Shown here: positions 1-8,940 of the stretch, in pieces
How the letters are laid out: every line of letters starts with the position of its first letter
Position numbering within the stretch: the stretch's first letter is position 1
Assembly: GCA_964573105.1 (NCBI GenBank)
Contig: CAZNIS010000025.1
Coordinates: 7,388-71,387, forward strand
Length of the DNA stretch: 64,000 nt
Source: CAKZSB01 sp964573105
GTDB taxonomy: Bacteria; Pseudomonadota; Gammaproteobacteria; Granulosicoccales; Granulosicoccaceae
Direction: 5' to 3'
Program-made: the position numbers and the translations under genes
The notes under the pieces: model-generated
Told to the model about the DNA's origin: nothing
Database searches by the model: none
The model's input: the letters and a program-made list of their open reading frames with translations, nothing else

Positions 1-303
1 GGCGATCAGGTCGGTGTCGGATCCATCGGGTAAGTGAAAACGGGTTGCCATGCCGCGCACGTCTGATGCGCTATCGCGCTCGACCGGGCTGCCGGTGCCG
101 TTGGAGAATCGAACCGTCGCTGGAATTTCATCGCCCTGAAAATGACGAGCCGTGGTGTAGTTGCGCGCCACCGGTGATGCGATGAAGTAACCTTTGACGC
201 CAATGCCAATGGTATGTACCGGGCGGGTATCCGGCTTGTGATCCGGATAATCCGAAATAATGGCATCGACCAGTCTGCGCGCCAGTGGAGTGTCGTCGAC
301 CAT
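1..303 (-). CDS. Catalase-fold (SrpA-like) heme protein, 3' end outside window
   Basis: The reading frame opens at an ATG at 303 and runs 101 codons to the window edge without a stop, so only the N-terminal part is seen. The residues follow the start of the catalase core: an RPVHTIGIGVKGYF block that matches the catalase motif carrying the distal heme histidine, then FQGDEIPATVRFSNGTGSP, then a DVRGMATRFH block. There is little sequence before the core, as in the short SrpA-like group rather than classical catalases with a long N-terminal arm. Such proteins bind heme; some have catalase or peroxidase activity and others act on organic peroxides, so the substrate is not known here. It lies on the same strand as the cyclase/ATPase genes, 214 bases downstream of the first of them. 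Confidence 0.8.
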   Translation of the reverse strand, partial: MVDDTPLARRLVDAIISDYPDHKPDTRPVHTIGIGVKGYFIASPVARNYTTARHFQGDEIPATVRFSNGTGSPVERDSASDVRGMATRFHLPDGSDTDLIA

Positions 304-517
304 ATGTCGTCCTTTTGTTTCTGCCAAACAGTAGTCCTTCGTGGGCAAACCCCTAATTGCATGCTACACACGTGTAACGGGTTTTAAGCCGCGTGCAAAC
401 GAATGGTTGTTACCACTCGTGTTTAGTCAGGACCTGTCTTGTTAGTGATCAATATCCATCACTTACTCGCCAGTTCATTCTAGCGGGCATATAACCACTC
501 TGGATACCTGCTTTTTG

Positions 518-3256
518 TCAAGTATTACCGTTGTGGAAGTGGAATAGGAACTCGCGCACCGCCGGCAAGGTCATGTCGGTTCCGATTTGAAAGTGATCGT
601 CAAAGCGTTCAGCCGCCAGTTGCTGGCGGCTGTTATTCACTGCCTGGCGCGCCGACCGGTTGAGTCGCAGCAATGAATGTTGCAATGCACCGGCAAGGGT
701 CGCTACTTCGATATGGTGGCCAAGTGCTGCCATGGGGTTTAGCAGGCAGCCAATCAGCCACCAGGCGTGCAGCGTGTCGCCATGGGCGGGAAATTCGGCC
801 AGTGCCTCTATCTGTATGCGGATGGTCTCTGCAGGCTCGGCCTGGCTGGCGCGAATCTCAGCGATGTGTCTTTTGAGTCGCTCGACACCCTGGTGATTGT
901 GTCCCAGGTGGGCGTATTCGAGTGCGATCTCATATTCCCTTATCGCCTCTGTTGATTGACCCTGCAGATGCGCAAGGTAACCGCGTGAATAGTGGATGTA
1001 GCCGATCAAACTCGGTTGATTGACCTCCGACTCGCGCTGGGCCAGCTCAGCGTTGGTGGCGAGCGCGCCCTGCACATCGCCGACTCGAAACTGCATTGCG
1101 CTTATCAGCGACATCGAGAGAATTTCGCAACTGTGATTGCCTGTAATGCGCGCCTTTTCGATCGCCTGGTTGTGGTGGCGTATGCTGTCTCGCGGCTGGC
1201 CGGCCCACATGGCTATCTGACCTGCGACACTGCCTGACCATCCGTTTGTCGATGTTGCGCCATCGCGTTCTAGTTGCAGCGCGCGTTGTACGTACTGGCT
1301 GGCCAGAGTCTGGTCGGCACTGATGTACAACGCGTGGGTGGCGGCAGAAGTCAGCAGGATTGGCGATGCGGCGTAGTCGGGCAGTGGCTGATCCGCCGAG
1401 ACATTGGCGCGCTCGATTATCCGCCGGCCCCAGTTACCGCTGCCGGCGCCGCGATGGAAATAGTTAAACAAAAACAGCGGGCGTGCCAAATCGCAGGCGA
1501 GTTCGGGGTCGTGCTCCAGTGCGCGCTCGAACGCGGCGCGTAAATTCGGGAGTTCTTCATAAAGCACGGTCACCGCGCGACCTTCGTCGGGGCTTCTGAA
1601 CTGCTGGCCCAGCAGTGCGCACTGCTCTGCGAATACTCGACAGTAGCGTTTTTCGTATTGCGCCAGTGAAGCCCCCAGTTTTTCGCGTCCAAAGGCCTGC
1701 ACCGAGTCGAGCATACGCAGCCGCCGACGGTTGTCGTTATCAATACTTAGCAAGGATGAATCGACAAGTTCGTCGATCGATTCGCGAACCTGAATCGGAT
1801 CTGCGTTGCTATCGGCACACAGGCTGATGCCGAGTTCCTCTTGAATCGAGCCGGAGAATACCGCCAGTTGTGTCAGCACCGTGCGACTGGGAGCGTCGAG
1901 CAGATTGTAGGACCACTCCAGTGTCTCGCGCAGAGTTTGCTGTCGATGTGGTGCGCGGCGGGTCGAACCTGCTGGTGTCAGGTCGAGTGGATTGCTGCAG
2001 CGTTGATACAATTCACCCAGAGACAGTCGTCGCAACTGGCTGGCGGCAATTTCGATTGACAGCGGCAGGTGTTCCAGTGCGACGCAGATCTTGCCAATCG
2101 TCTCGATTGCCGTTGCATCGGGTTGGAAACGACGATTAACCTTCTGCGCGCGCTCGATAAAAAGTGTCATAGAGACGTTGCCGTCTAGGTCGGTATCATC
2201 GACAGGGGCGAGTGTCGGCACTTCGAATACGGTTTCGCCTTCCAGGCCAAGCAGTCGACGACTGGTGTTGAGCAAGGTAACATCGGCGCAGCCTTGCGCC
2301 AGTTCGCCGACCACAGCGGTGACTTGTTCAATCAGATGCTCGCAGTTGTCGAGCAACACGATGGCGCGAGCGCCACGCAGGCGGTCTATCACCTGTTCGC
2401 GCGGCTGTACCGATTGCAGTGGTGGTAGTGACAGCGCTTCTGCCAGTGCGGGCCAGATGCCATCGCCGGGGGCTTGTGCAGACAGGCTGACCAGCCAGGC
2501 GCCATCCTGAAATCGCGACGCACGCTCGCGTGCCAGTTCGATCGCAAGCCGCGTCTTGCCAATGCCGCCTGGTCCCACCAGCGTTAAAATACGGGATGTT
2601 TGCATCAACTCACGCAGCGTGTTGAGTTCGGTCTGGCGGCCCAGAAAGGAGCTGAGGTTGGCTGGCAAATTGCCACCGACGGGCTCGCGCTTGCCGCCCA
2701 ATGGACCAAATTGCTCCGGCAGACCGGGCGCCACAACCTGATAGGCGCGAAGCGGTCTGACGCCCTTGAAGTGATGTTCGCCGAGATCGCGAAACTCCAC
2801 CGACGTATCGGCGGGGGCGTCGCCGATCAGGGCCAGCGCTGCGTCCGACAACAGGATTTGACTGGCGCTGGCTGCCTCTTCCAGACGTTTGACAATCGGC
2901 ATAGCAGGGCCAAAGAAGTCGTCCCCGCGGGGGCGTGACAAACCAGTATGGATACCGATTCGAATCGGCAGTTGGCCGATTGGCCCCCAGTCGGTCTGAA
3001 GCAAGCGCGTCAGTGCGGCGACGGCGGCGTGAACGGCATCGAGTGGATGTTCAAAGCGCGCCAGAATGCCATCGCCATTATGGCGAACCGGGTCTCCGCT
3101 GCACTGTTGTATCGCTGCGTACAGGATATCGTCGTGCAGTTCCAGGGCGCGCAGCATAGGGTCAGGGTAGCGCTGATGCAGGGTAGTGCTGCCATCGATG
3201 CCCGTCGTCAGGAACGTGCGCTCCACCAGCCCTACTTCGCCATCTTGCGTCGCCAT
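518..3256 (-). CDS. Class III cyclase-like/STAND ATPase regulator with degenerate cyclase site
   Basis: A large cytoplasmic signalling protein. Residues 14-165 form a class III nucleotide cyclase-like domain, then comes an NB-ARC/STAND ATPase (Walker A GPGGIGKT; Walker B-like VLLDNCEHL), a winged-helix region and a helical TPR-like C-terminal half. The cyclase centre is eroded. The first metal Asp of the usual TDIEGST motif is Gly19, the purine-selecting Lys is Arg58, and the transition-state Asn is Pro120. The second metal Asp (Asp62) and Arg124 remain. I expect a nucleotide-sensing pseudocyclase rather than an active enzyme. The frame extends upstream to a TTG at 3340; I chose the ATG at 3256 because it gives the same N-terminal length as the neighbouring paralog. 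No strong ribosome site is seen for either start. Confidence 0.85.
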   Translation of the reverse strand: MATQDGEVGLVERTFLTTGIDGSTTLHQRYPDPMLRALELHDDILYAAIQQCSGDPVRHNGDGILARFEHPLDAVHAAVAALTRLLQTDWGPIGQLPIRIGIHTGLSRPRGDDFFGPAMPIVKRLEEAASASQILLSDAALALIGDAPADTSVEFRDLGEHHFKGVRPLRAYQVVAPGLPEQFGPLGGKREPVGGNLPANLSSFLGRQTELNTLRELMQTSRILTLVGPGGIGKTRLAIELARERASRFQDGAWLVSLSAQAPGDGIWPALAEALSLPPLQSVQPREQVIDRLRGARAIVLLDNCEHLIEQVTAVVGELAQGCADVTLLNTSRRLLGLEGETVFEVPTLAPVDDTDLDGNVSMTLFIERAQKVNRRFQPDATAIETIGKICVALEHLPLSIEIAASQLRRLSLGELYQRCSNPLDLTPAGSTRRAPHRQQTLRETLEWSYNLLDAPSRTVLTQLAVFSGSIQEELGISLCADSNADPIQVRESIDELVDSSLLSIDNDNRRRLRMLDSVQAFGREKLGASLAQYEKRYCRVFAEQCALLGQQFRSPDEGRAVTVLYEELPNLRAAFERALEHDPELACDLARPLFLFNYFHRGAGSGNWGRRIIERANVSADQPLPDYAASPILLTSAATHALYISADQTLASQYVQRALQLERDGATSTNGWSGSVAGQIAMWAGQPRDSIRHHNQAIEKARITGNHSCEILSMSLISAMQFRVGDVQGALATNAELAQRESEVNQPSLIGYIHYSRGYLAHLQGQSTEAIREYEIALEYAHLGHNHQGVERLKRHIAEIRASQAEPAETIRIQIEALAEFPAHGDTLHAWWLIGCLLNPMAALGHHIEVATLAGALQHSLLRLNRSARQAVNNSRQQLAAERFDDHFQIGTDMTLPAVREFLFHFHNGNT

Positions 3257-3463
3257 ACCGGAGTTGGTTGGAGTTTGGCTCAAGGGGGATGGGCCTCTAT
3301 GTCCATTCAGCTGTCGATGTTGGTTGGCTGCAGTGGCCAAACAGGCGACAGCGGGTGCCGTTAATTTTCCGCTATTGAGTCCTGATCATATAGGAGGGAT
3401 GTTCGCGTCGCCAACCCTGCATAGGAGGCGGTCGCGGTTGTGCTTGCGAGCTGGTACGAGTGA

Positions 3464-6199
3464 TTACGCGCGACTGGTCTCTGGCTCGAGATAGTTTTCG
3501 CGAACGTGGGCGCGTACTTCTTTCAGGCCGTAGCGCTTTCCACGCGCGCGGCTTGCCAGAAACTGTTCTTCTCCAAGCTGCACACTGGCTTTTTCGATGA
3601 GTGCTTGTGTGTAGTTGCTGATAGTGATTGGTGAATTGTCAGTCGCCCCCGCAAGGACGGCGACTTCATCAAATTGATGCAACACAAAAAGCGGTTTGAA
3701 GAGTGACTCGAGACACGACCACGAGTGGATGGTATCGCCGCGTTCCGGAAAATTGAGCAAGGCTTTTGACTGAATCTGCAGCGCCTCCTCGGGCTCGGCA
3801 TTCGACGCCTTGAGGTCGGCGATAAAGCGCAGCGATCGTATGGCGCCCTGGCGATTGCCGCCGACACCCGCCCACTCACTCGCAGCCTGCAGATTTTGCA
3901 GTGCCAATTTGGGATTGGATTGCATCGCGAGCATGCCCCGTGCAAAGTAGGAGTAACCAATCGCCGATGGATTGCTCGCCTCCTCACCCGCGGCACCCGC
4001 GTCGTTAACGAGTTGATTGGCCTGTTTTGCGTCGAGCATTTTTGCCGCTGAAAACGCAGCCAGCGACAGCGACACCACGCGACAGGTTTTGTTGTCGTGT
4101 TGTTGTGCGTCTGCCGCAGCCTGCAGATGATGAGCGAGGCTTGCCTCGTAGTCGTCTGACCAGTAGGCCATCTGGCCGGCGACCCCGGCAAGCCAGCCGC
4201 GACTCGGATTGGCGCCGCGCGCCAGCGCTTCGTTGCCTCGGCGCAGATACTCACCTGCGGCTTGTGGTCGACCGTTGCCGTGCAATGCCTTGACGGCCGC
4301 TGCAGCACAAATCACGGGTGCGTCCTGTAAGTCATCACTGGCTGCCTTGTCCAAGAGCCGGATCGACCAGTTGCCGTACTCTGCACCACGGTGCACGTAA
4401 CTGAAAAAGAATAGTGGCGCCGTGAGATTTCCGGCAAGCGCTAGATCGGCTTCCAGGGCGCGGTCGAATGCGGCCCGCATGTCCGGTAGCTCCTGATAGA
4501 GCACCTCGGAGGCGATGCGCTCCTCTGCTGAGTCGTAACGATCACACAGGGTGGCAATTCTGCGCGCGCAAACCTGACCGTGAGCGTCTTCGACACGGCT
4601 GTTCCGTCCCTGCGTTTCCAGTCGCTCGCGGCCGAAGGCGCGAACCGTTTGCAGGATGCGGAACCGATCGGGATCACTCGGGTCTTTGCTCAGCAGTGAG
4701 GCATCCATCAATTCGTCGATGGCGTCGGAGAAGTCGTCCGGATCGACGTCAAGCGATGTGCAAAGATCTTCTGCTACCTCATAGACAAATGCGCCCGAGA
4801 ACACACAGAGGATGTCGAGTATGTCGGTAAACACAGGATCGATTAACGCGTAAGACCACTCAAGCGTTTCACGCAATGTTTGCTGGCGTCCGATCGCACG
4901 GCGATGGCGCGATGCCTTGAGTGCCAGTGGATCGTGGGTGCGTTGATGAATCTGCGCGAGGTCGAGCCTTCTGACGTTGGCGGCGGCGATCTCGATACCG
5001 AGTGGCAGGTAGTCGACCCCCTGGCAGATCAGCGCCACCTGCTCAAGATCTGATTCAGACGGATCGAATGACCGCGACGCCATTTTTGCCCGGTCGATAA
5101 AAAGCTCGATCGCCGGATTCGTAGCGGAAGGGCTGCGACCGGCCTCGTCGAGTGGCTCGAGATCGTAGATCGCCTCACCCGCTACACTCAGCACGTGCCG
5201 ACTGGTGGCGATTATCTGTACTGTTGTTTGGGTGACGAGTTCTGTGATCGCAGTGGAGATGGCGTCCAGTACGTGTTCGCAGTTATCGACAACCAACAGC
5301 GTTTCACTTTCGCGCAAGTGATCAATCACCTGAACACGCGGCGTAGCGTCTGCCACTGGCGGGATCATCAGCGCGGCGGTGAAGGCCGGCCAGACATCCT
5401 GATCGGGCTCGAGCGCTGAAAGGTCAATCAGAAACTTGCCATCGTAGAAGGCGTCGGTCAGCGATTCGGCCACTTTGATCGACAGTCGGGTCTTACCCAT
5501 TCCGCCGGGGCCAAGAATCGTTGTTACTCGGTTGGTCGTCGCAAGATTGGCCAGTTCTTCGACTTCATGTTTGCGTCCGATAAACGACGTCAGCTCTGCT
5601 GGCAGGTTGCCTGCCGACGCCTCGCGTTTTCCCCCCAGCGGGCCAAATTTGGATTCAAGCCCGGGGGCGAGCACCTGAAAGACATCCATCGGTTGAATGC
5701 CTTTGAACCGGTGTTCACCCAGGTATTCGAAACCGATGTCGCCTGCTGGGGTGTCGAGCAGTTTGCGCGTGGCACCGCCAACCAGTATCTGTCGACCATT
5801 GGCCGCTGCCTCCAGGCGCGCGGTGACGACGACCGCCGGGCCGAAGTAGTCACCGCGTCGGCGACGCGCCTGACCACTGTTGATGCCGATTCGAAGGCTC
5901 AACTCATTGGTGCCGCCGATCCGCAAGTGCGAAATCCCGGTCTGGATGTTGATGGCGGCCGTGATGGCTTGCAGAGGTTCGGGGAAAGCGGCCCAGGCGC
6001 CATCACCAGTGTGTTTGAACAGCTCGCCGCCCGAGCTTTCTATCGCCTTCAGGAGGATGTCGTCATGGGATTCCATGAGGTCGAACATTTCATCCGGAAA
6101 GCGCTGGTGCAGGTCGCTGCTGCCCTGGATGTCTGTGAGCATGAACGTCAGATCTGACCCTGCCCATTGGCTTGCGCCGGATTGGTCAGACCGGTCCAC
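3464..6199 (-). CDS. Class III cyclase-like/STAND ATPase regulator, paralog of the gene at 518-3256
   Basis: This has the same architecture as the downstream neighbour: a cyclase-like domain at about residues 17-177, a STAND ATPase with Walker A GPGGMGKT at about 230, then winged-helix and TPR-like helices, 911 residues in all. The cyclase site is better preserved. It has TDIQGSS with the metal Asp23, Lys62 in FKHTGDG, the second metal Asp66 and Arg128. The conserved Asn before the ARL motif is Val124, so activity is doubtful but possible. It starts at a GTG at 6199, two bases after the stop of the kinase gene, with no clear ribosome site, which suggests translational coupling. The two paralogs lie head to tail, 207 bases apart, and could form heteromeric complexes in which only one member can make cyclic nucleotide. 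Confidence 0.87.
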   Translation of the reverse strand: MDRSDQSGASQWAGSDLTFMLTDIQGSSDLHQRFPDEMFDLMESHDDILLKAIESSGGELFKHTGDGAWAAFPEPLQAITAAINIQTGISHLRIGGTNELSLRIGINSGQARRRRGDYFGPAVVVTARLEAAANGRQILVGGATRKLLDTPAGDIGFEYLGEHRFKGIQPMDVFQVLAPGLESKFGPLGGKREASAGNLPAELTSFIGRKHEVEELANLATTNRVTTILGPGGMGKTRLSIKVAESLTDAFYDGKFLIDLSALEPDQDVWPAFTAALMIPPVADATPRVQVIDHLRESETLLVVDNCEHVLDAISTAITELVTQTTVQIIATSRHVLSVAGEAIYDLEPLDEAGRSPSATNPAIELFIDRAKMASRSFDPSESDLEQVALICQGVDYLPLGIEIAAANVRRLDLAQIHQRTHDPLALKASRHRRAIGRQQTLRETLEWSYALIDPVFTDILDILCVFSGAFVYEVAEDLCTSLDVDPDDFSDAIDELMDASLLSKDPSDPDRFRILQTVRAFGRERLETQGRNSRVEDAHGQVCARRIATLCDRYDSAEERIASEVLYQELPDMRAAFDRALEADLALAGNLTAPLFFFSYVHRGAEYGNWSIRLLDKAASDDLQDAPVICAAAAVKALHGNGRPQAAGEYLRRGNEALARGANPSRGWLAGVAGQMAYWSDDYEASLAHHLQAAADAQQHDNKTCRVVSLSLAAFSAAKMLDAKQANQLVNDAGAAGEEASNPSAIGYSYFARGMLAMQSNPKLALQNLQAASEWAGVGGNRQGAIRSLRFIADLKASNAEPEEALQIQSKALLNFPERGDTIHSWSCLESLFKPLFVLHQFDEVAVLAGATDNSPITISNYTQALIEKASVQLGEEQFLASRARGKRYGLKEVRAHVRENYLEPETSRA

Positions 6200-6201
6200 G
6201 A

Positions 6202-7233
6202 TTACAGCACGAGTTCGAGCGCGCCCAGGTCGAGCACGGCACCGAATGCGCGTTCAGCGATCATCAGCGCCTCGGGGCTGCCAGTGGCATGGGCGGAAGA
6301 CGCGGCGATGATCGGATAGACCATGCAGTAGAGTGCGCACAATTTATAGGCGTATTGGATTTCATCCATTGTCGGCGCATCTGTACCGTGGGCGGCAAGT
6401 TGCTGCTGATAATATTGAATCAGGCGTGTTTCGTGTTCGCGGCGGATGTCAGTGGTCAGGCTTTGCGTGATGAAATAAGCCAGATCGTAGCAACCGTGGG
6501 CGCGTCGGGCAGCCTGCCAGTCGATAAACCCGGCTCTGTCGGTGTTCAGGAATAGATTGGGCAGGCGCACATCGCCGTGCGCCAGGGTAACCGGGTGTTC
6601 ATCCAGGCGATTCAACAGCAGCGGCAGCGCATTCATGATTCGTGGCCACGACTCGGCAATAACCGTCGGACAGTCTTTCAGGTTGGCAAACGCCTGCTCT
6701 GAGACCATCGACATCACGAGTGTCAGGCTTTGTGCCATCTGTGCAGGGGTGCAAAGCCATTTCATTGTGGTGAGATCCGGGTGCTCCCACCAGTGGCTGT
6801 GAAGCCCGGCCAGGGCATTAATCACGGCCTCAGCGTCAGTGGCCGTGCAGCCTGCCAGCTGATCGATCTGGTTGGTGCCCAGATCTTCCATCAGCAGGGC
6901 GTATTGGGTGAAGTCGTCGCTGGTCTGTGCCAGGTAACACTGCGGCAGCCTGACCGGAGAGGTGGTTGCGGCAGACTGATAAAAACTGAGTTCGCTTTGG
7001 TTGAGCCTGAAGGTCGAGCAGATGAAGCGCGCCTGATCCGTGGTTTTGGCGAACTTCGCAACCAGTGTGGCGGGGCCGTCGGCCTGGGAGTGCGTCAGAT
7101 GAAGCCGCACCATGTTGCTCCAGAAACCGCCGGTCATTTTCTCAGCGGTGAAGGCGGTCAGCGACTCAATGCCGGATACCGCGGCAAGCCAGGCGACATC
7201 CAGTTCGTCAGGTTGAGTTGGAAAATCAGTCAC
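6202..7233 (-). CDS. APH/ecdysteroid-kinase-like phosphotransferase
   Basis: A kinase-fold protein of about 343 residues. It has the aminoglycoside-phosphotransferase-type catalytic loop LAHGDVRLPNLF followed by the metal-binding Asp in GFIDWQ, and an N-lobe with VAKFAK as the likely ATP-binding lysine strand. The spacing and the surrounding blocks resemble the EcKinase/CHK-like family of small-molecule kinases more than true antibiotic kinases. The substrate cannot be told. I chose the GTG at 7233 because GGAG lies about ten bases upstream and the fold begins soon after; the frame also extends to a start at 7284. The stop is two bases before the start of the cyclase/ATPase gene, so they are probably co-transcribed. 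Confidence 0.8.
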   Translation of the reverse strand: MTDFPTQPDELDVAWLAAVSGIESLTAFTAEKMTGGFWSNMVRLHLTHSQADGPATLVAKFAKTTDQARFICSTFRLNQSELSFYQSAATTSPVRLPQCYLAQTSDDFTQYALLMEDLGTNQIDQLAGCTATDAEAVINALAGLHSHWWEHPDLTTMKWLCTPAQMAQSLTLVMSMVSEQAFANLKDCPTVIAESWPRIMNALPLLLNRLDEHPVTLAHGDVRLPNLFLNTDRAGFIDWQAARRAHGCYDLAYFITQSLTTDIRREHETRLIQYYQQQLAAHGTDAPTMDEIQYAYKLCALYCMVYPIIAASSAHATGSPEALMIAERAFGAVLDLGALELVL

Positions 7234-7797
7234 TGGCCGCGATCTCCGCTCGTGGCAGGGCTCTGCTGGATGCAGTGGTGGCACGTGTCGATCGCGGCGC
7301 CGGGCGCCCGCGTCAGGGGGGTGGGCAACACCAGGCGGTGACCCGCATCCACGTTAATTGGTGGGTTGAGGGTTGACGCCATGCCCGTGCGACGGGTGTC
7401 GTTAGCTGTATCACAGCTGTTGTGTGCTTCCATTCTGCCAATTTGACCCAGAGCAGTAACTGTGTCGGCAGCGATTGGCAAGAGGCTCGTTACCTGTAAC
7501 CTCGCGATCGGCAATCGGTGAGATTGATCTAGAGGCTGCAGGACAAGCCGACCAAAAGTCCGAGACACGATAAGTATCGGGAATAATAAACGATCTGGTC
7601 TTGTCATGCCAGCGCGCAGCAGGCTGACGGCATCGGCTGGTCCTGCAATCGGTGGAGCCCAGTTTAGTGATCGACAGTACAGGCATTAAAGGCAAGCCTG
7701 GCAGTCAAAAGGGTCTGACACCTTAATTCACCAGCAGGCTGCCTGAGCAGGTGATGCTCACCATGCGCTGTGTATCGTTTTGATTGGGCGGTTGCGG
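7234..7797. other. Intergenic, no gene supported
   Basis: This is 564 bases between two minus-strand genes. Open frames here have no recognisable domain, have odd composition and lack ribosome sites. It presumably holds the promoter of the kinase/cyclase operon and the 3' end of the metal transporter transcript. I could not place a convincing promoter or terminator. Confidence 0.5.
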
Positions 7798-8769
7798 TTA
7801 CACCGCCTTGTCCTGAGACCGGCAGACATTGGTTTCGATACTGGTGTGAACCACGCCGGTGGATTCTGGAATCCGCTGTCTGTATTCAGACGCTGCAACC
7901 GGATGATGTGCGACGAGTGCAACCTGGGCAGAGTAGATGCCCGGGCCGATTGACCACACGTGCAGATCAGTCACGCGGCTGTCGCCATCATTTTCTATCG
8001 CTTCGCGAATCGTGTTTTGTACAGGCTCCGGCGCCTGGTGATCGAGCAATACCGCGGCCGTTGTGCCGAGTAGTCCCCACGACCAGCGCGCCACCAGCAC
8101 TGCACCCACAATACCCATCATTGGATCCATCCAGATCCAGCCAAAGTATTTGGCGCACAGCAGCGCGACAATCGCCAGCAGTGATGTCAGGGCATCTGCC
8201 ATCACATGAAGATAAGCGGATTTCAGGTTGTGATCGGTATGTTTGTGTTGGTGTTCGGCATGGTCGTGCGAATGATGGTGTCCGTGTCCGTGTCCGTGTC
8301 CGTGATCATGATCGTGTACATCCAGGATGAAGACACTGGCACCATTGACCAGCAAGCCGAGTACCGCAACTATGATCGCCTGGTTAAACGCGATCTCAAC
8401 CGGATTGAGTAGGCGTGTAATACTCTCAAACCCCATGTACAAGGCGAATACTGCCAATAACACCGCGCCGGTAAAGCCGCCGAGTGCATTGACTTTTCCC
8501 GTGCCGAAGCTGAACGTGCGATTGCGAGCGTGACGACGCGCGTAAGCATAGGCGAAAGCACTAATGCCGAGTGCGACGGTATGAGAGGCCATATGCAGAC
8601 CATCGGCCAGCAGTGCCATCGATCCAAAGTAGATGCCGGCAAAAATTTCTACCACCATCATGATGGCGGTAATGGCGATGACGATCAGCGTGCGAGCTTC
8701 ACCCGGTAGCCGCCGATCCTGACCAAAAGTATGATCGTGTTGCCAGTGCGCGAGGTTATTGTTGTGCAT
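7798..8769 (-). CDS. dmeF: CDF-family divalent metal exporter, DmeF type
   Basis: An inner-membrane metal/proton antiporter of the cation diffusion facilitator family, expected to export Co, Ni or Zn. It has an N-terminal WQHDHTF block typical of DmeF, six hydrophobic segments, the metal-site helix ADGLHMASH, the second metal helix HVMADALTS, and a cytosolic C-terminal ferredoxin-like domain containing VTDLHVWSIGPG. The loop between helices IV and V is very His-rich (HDHGHGHGHGHHHSHDH and on), a metal-collecting linker encoded in part by a hexanucleotide repeat. I prefer the ATG at 8769, which places the WQHDHTF block near the N terminus; an ATG at 8805 is also in frame. It stands alone, with no obvious metal-responsive regulator beside it. 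Confidence 0.9.
   Translation of the reverse strand: MHNNNLAHWQHDHTFGQDRRLPGEARTLIVIAITAIMMVVEIFAGIYFGSMALLADGLHMASHTVALGISAFAYAYARRHARNRTFSFGTGKVNALGGFTGAVLLAVFALYMGFESITRLLNPVEIAFNQAIIVAVLGLLVNGASVFILDVHDHDHGHGHGHGHHHSHDHAEHQHKHTDHNLKSAYLHVMADALTSLLAIVALLCAKYFGWIWMDPMMGIVGAVLVARWSWGLLGTTAAVLLDHQAPEPVQNTIREAIENDGDSRVTDLHVWSIGPGIYSAQVALVAHHPVAASEYRQRIPESTGVVHTSIETNVCRSQDKAV
8278..8304. repeat. Hexanucleotide microsatellite (GTGTCC)x4 in dmeF
   Basis: Four perfect tandem copies of GTGTCC plus a final GTG. On the coding strand they encode alternating His and Gly in the histidine-rich loop. The six-base unit means that slippage would lengthen or shorten the metal-binding loop without shifting the frame. 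Confidence 0.9.
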
Positions 8770-8940
8770 AAAATCTCGTGAATCGAATTTGACAGTTCGC
8801 GGCATCGATCATCTGCCGGGCGGCATGATCAACGTACGTGTCCAAGGGCTCTGGAGCAAACCTGGCGGTGTACATGAGTAATGGTCGACGCAGCCGGCAC
8901 ATCCGCAGAATCTGACGTTGAACGCCAGATCGATTCAGTG

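Noticed and set aside
6..371. Minus-strand open frame of 121 codons at the left edge
   Set aside because: It is out of frame with the catalase-like protein, which matches a known family starting at 303; this frame has no domain.
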